From positions 3,472,001 through 3,536,000 of the forward strand of contig OY763323.1 of the NCBI GenBank assembly GCA_963667375.1: 64,000 nucleotides of DNA, in the 5' to 3' direction. Made by a program: the position numbers and the translations under genes. Of this stretch, positions 62,861-64,000 are shown in pieces. The DNA comes from G963556115 sp963667375. GTDB taxonomy: Bacteria > Planctomycetota > SZUA-567. The notes under the pieces are model-generated. The model was not told the DNA's origin and searched no databases. It worked only from the letters and a program-made list of their open reading frames with translations. How positions within the stretch are numbered: position 1 is the stretch's first letter; each line of letters begins with the position of its first letter.

Positions 62861-63364
62861 ATGCTTAAAATAATCAGAAATCTACACCGCCAGGACTCAG
62901 CGATAGCCATGATGGAAGGGCTGCTCATCTGTGTGCCGATCTGGATCTTCTTCACTCTGATCCTGCATGTTCTCAATTACTGGGAAACCAACCATTTTGA
63001 TCATGTTATGAAACTTGGCACGGTAGTAAACGAAAGACTGGTCGCCACCAGCAGCAAGAATCTTGATACCGGCAAAGCCGCTGAAAAGAAATCACCCAGT
63101 GATAAGACCAAACCCGGATTCTACATGGAGAAATTAAGCTCTTCAAGTGATTTTCCCGTATATTATTATTACATCACCGACTATATATCAGCCAAGCGCA
63201 CCAGAAGAGTAAGCGGCTCCAGACGCTATGCAACCTGGATGTCACATCCGTTTCTCAAAGGGCAGAATCCCAATGACGAAGGCAAGCTTATACAGAAATG
63301 GTATGATAAAATGGGTAATAAAGTCCTGAATAACAACCGGAAATCACTGCAATTGGGTTCATAG
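62861..63364 (+). CDS. TadE-like pseudopilin 2
   Basis: 167 aa from the ATG at 62861 (GGAAAG 5 nt upstream; a TTG 12 nt earlier is in frame). Basic head RNLHRQDSA, then IAMMEGLLICVPIWIFFTLILHVLNYWE with Glu at +5 after Ala, and a polar tail rich in Lys and Tyr. Same leader pattern as the pilins, so it is a likely substrate of the peptidase upstream. It is the last plus-strand gene, convergent with the pilins below. Confidence 0.78.
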   Translation: MLKIIRNLHRQDSAIAMMEGLLICVPIWIFFTLILHVLNYWETNHFDHVMKLGTVVNERLVATSSKNLDTGKAAEKKSPSDKTKPGFYMEKLSSSSDFPVYYYYITDYISAKRTRRVSGSRRYATWMSHPFLKGQNPNDEGKLIQKWYDKMGNKVLNNNRKSLQLGS

Positions 63365-63386
63365 TACTCAGAGTCACGCCAGTTTA

Positions 63387-63569
63387 TTAATTCTTATCAC
63401 CTTCGATAGTCTTTACCGCATCACTTGTCTGTTTTATCGCCCAGGTGCTGAACTGATAGATAACGCCCAACAGCACCAGCGCAACCGTAATCAGCAACAT
63501 CCATTCCACCGTCTCAATAGCTTTATCATCCGAATGCCAACGCCCCAGCAGCTTCTTGATATATTTCAT
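63387..63569 (-). CDS. Flp-like pilin 2
   Basis: 60 aa. Head GRWHSDDKA, then IETVEWMLLITVALVLLGVIYQFS with Glu-Trp at +5/+6 after Ala, and a short tail ending IEGDKN. GCGGGAGAAATT precedes the ATG. It begins 16 nt after the next pilin on the same strand. A minor pilin or a second fibre subunit. Confidence 0.78.
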   Translation of the reverse strand: MKYIKKLLGRWHSDDKAIETVEWMLLITVALVLLGVIYQFSTWAIKQTSDAVKTIEGDKN

Positions 63570-63585
63570 AATTTCTCCCGCAAAT

Positions 63586-63762
63586 CTACCCGAATGGTGT
63601 AGAGATAATAATCTCCGACCGGGTAAAGATATAAGCTATAATTGTTGATATCGAATAAGCCAAAGCCGAAAAAAGCAGGAAAGAAGCACCGGTAACCAGA
63701 ATCCACTCAACCGAAGATCCGGCATACTCATCCCGCAGCAGTCTAATTAGCAGTTTTTTCAT
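63586..63762 (-). CDS. Flp-like pilin 3 (58 aa)
   Basis: 58 aa, read on the minus strand from the ATG at 63762 to a TAG at 63586-63588. Head RLLRDEYA, then GSSVEWILVTGASFLLFSALAYSIST with Glu-Trp at +5/+6 after Ala, and a tail ending STPFG. GGGAG and GGG lie before the ATG inside the end of the ATPase gene; the gap between them is 4 nt. It is in the same operon as pilin 2 and the CpaF-like ATPase, which argues that it is a real gene. Confidence 0.75.
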   Translation of the reverse strand: MKKLLIRLLRDEYAGSSVEWILVTGASFLLFSALAYSISTIIAYIFTRSEIIISTPFG

Positions 63763-63766
63763 TACC

Positions 63767-64000
63767 CTACTCCCAGATACCGGCCGTCAATTTTACCGCA
63801 TCCTGCAAACCGAAAAGTTCAAGTTTATCCAGCATTTTCAGCTTCTGCCCAGTCCAGGCCAAAACGAAATCACCACCTGCCGTCCGCTCAAGCCGGAAAA
63901 TATCCTTCATAAGATACGTATTAGCCTGATGATCAAACCCGACCTCACTGATATGGGTAATACAACGCCGTCCATCATATAAACGCGAGGTCTGCACCAC
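63767..64000 (-). CDS. CpaF/TadA pilus ATPase, C-terminal end only
   Basis: The last 77 residues of a protein that continues past the window edge. DGRRCITHISEVG, LMKDIFRLER and the LAWTGQKLKMLDKLELFG stretch are the C-terminal part of the CpaF/TadA secretion ATPase family, which powers Flp pilus assembly. The N-terminal catalytic part is not visible. Two pilin genes follow with gaps of 4 and 16 nt. Confidence 0.75.
   Translation of the reverse strand: MVQTSRLYDGRRCITHISEVGFDHQANTYLMKDIFRLERTAGGDFVLAWTGQKLKMLDKLELFGLQDAVKLTAGIWE

Noticed and set aside
1..64000. CRISPR arrays, insertion sequences, rRNA genes
   Set aside because: No regularly spaced repeats, transposase genes or rRNA stretches were seen in the window.

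Overview
The window is a gene-dense stretch of a Gram-negative (diderm) bacterial chromosome of intermediate G+C with AT-rich intergenic DNA. The organism is motile and chemotactic (flagellin, FlaG, FliOPQR, FlhB, FlhA, FlhF, sigma-28, CheW, a chemoreceptor). It makes isoprenoids by the MEP route and has lipoproteins, a Tad/Flp-type pilus and a stand-alone group-B-like [FeFe] hydrogenase, which suggests an anaerobic or fermentative life. Prolyl-tRNA synthetase is the short archaeal/eukaryotic-type form. I cannot fix the phylum from sequence alone; a PVC-type lineage such as Lentisphaerota, or another deep-branching diderm anaerobe, is a guess.

Layout. 1-1,905: partial GIY-YIG protein (-), then nucleoside phosphorylase PpnP and an M24 peptidase (+). 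1,900-10,622: flagellar filament block with a sigma-28-like promoter and long leader, an unusually large flagellin (844 aa), FlaG, and two back-to-back TPR/SPINDLY-type O-GlcNAc-transferase-like proteins, preceded by a second weaker sigma-28-like promoter. This looks like a flagellin gene with its own protein-glycosylation cassette. 10,667-31,241: mostly housekeeping genes: nadC, rsmE, mgtE-nth-rnc, ispD, argH-cobI-coaX, malic enzyme, asnB-truA-MATE, an NlpC/P60 hydrolase, cheW-chemoreceptor. 31,590-36,595: a hybrid GAF/PAS histidine kinase, an AT-rich 1.3 kb stretch holding only tRNA-Gly(TCC), and a LexA/CI-like regulator. 36,669-47,483: glgX, an aldolase/epimerase, proS, SprT-like and LysM proteins, the hydrogenase, a Cys-rich lipoprotein, trmD.

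47,740-57,284 is the flagellar export-apparatus operon fliO-fliP-fliQ-fliR-flhB-flhA-flhF-(107-aa membrane protein)-fliA, followed by a gene for a small charged protein behind its own promoter. No flhG follows flhF. FliA made here would read the sigma-28-like promoters in front of flagellin and the glycosyltransferases, tying the two ends of the window together.

57,504-64,000: a LysM/L,D-transpeptidase, then a Tad-pilus locus: Flp-like pilin, prepilin peptidase, TadE-like, TadG-like, TadE-like (+), meeting a convergent run of two more Flp-like pilins (one only 58 aa) and the C-terminus of a CpaF/TadA ATPase (-). Five of these proteins share the pattern Ala|xxxxGlu at the predicted prepilin cleavage site, and the three pilins share Glu-Trp where classical Flp pilins have Glu-Tyr.
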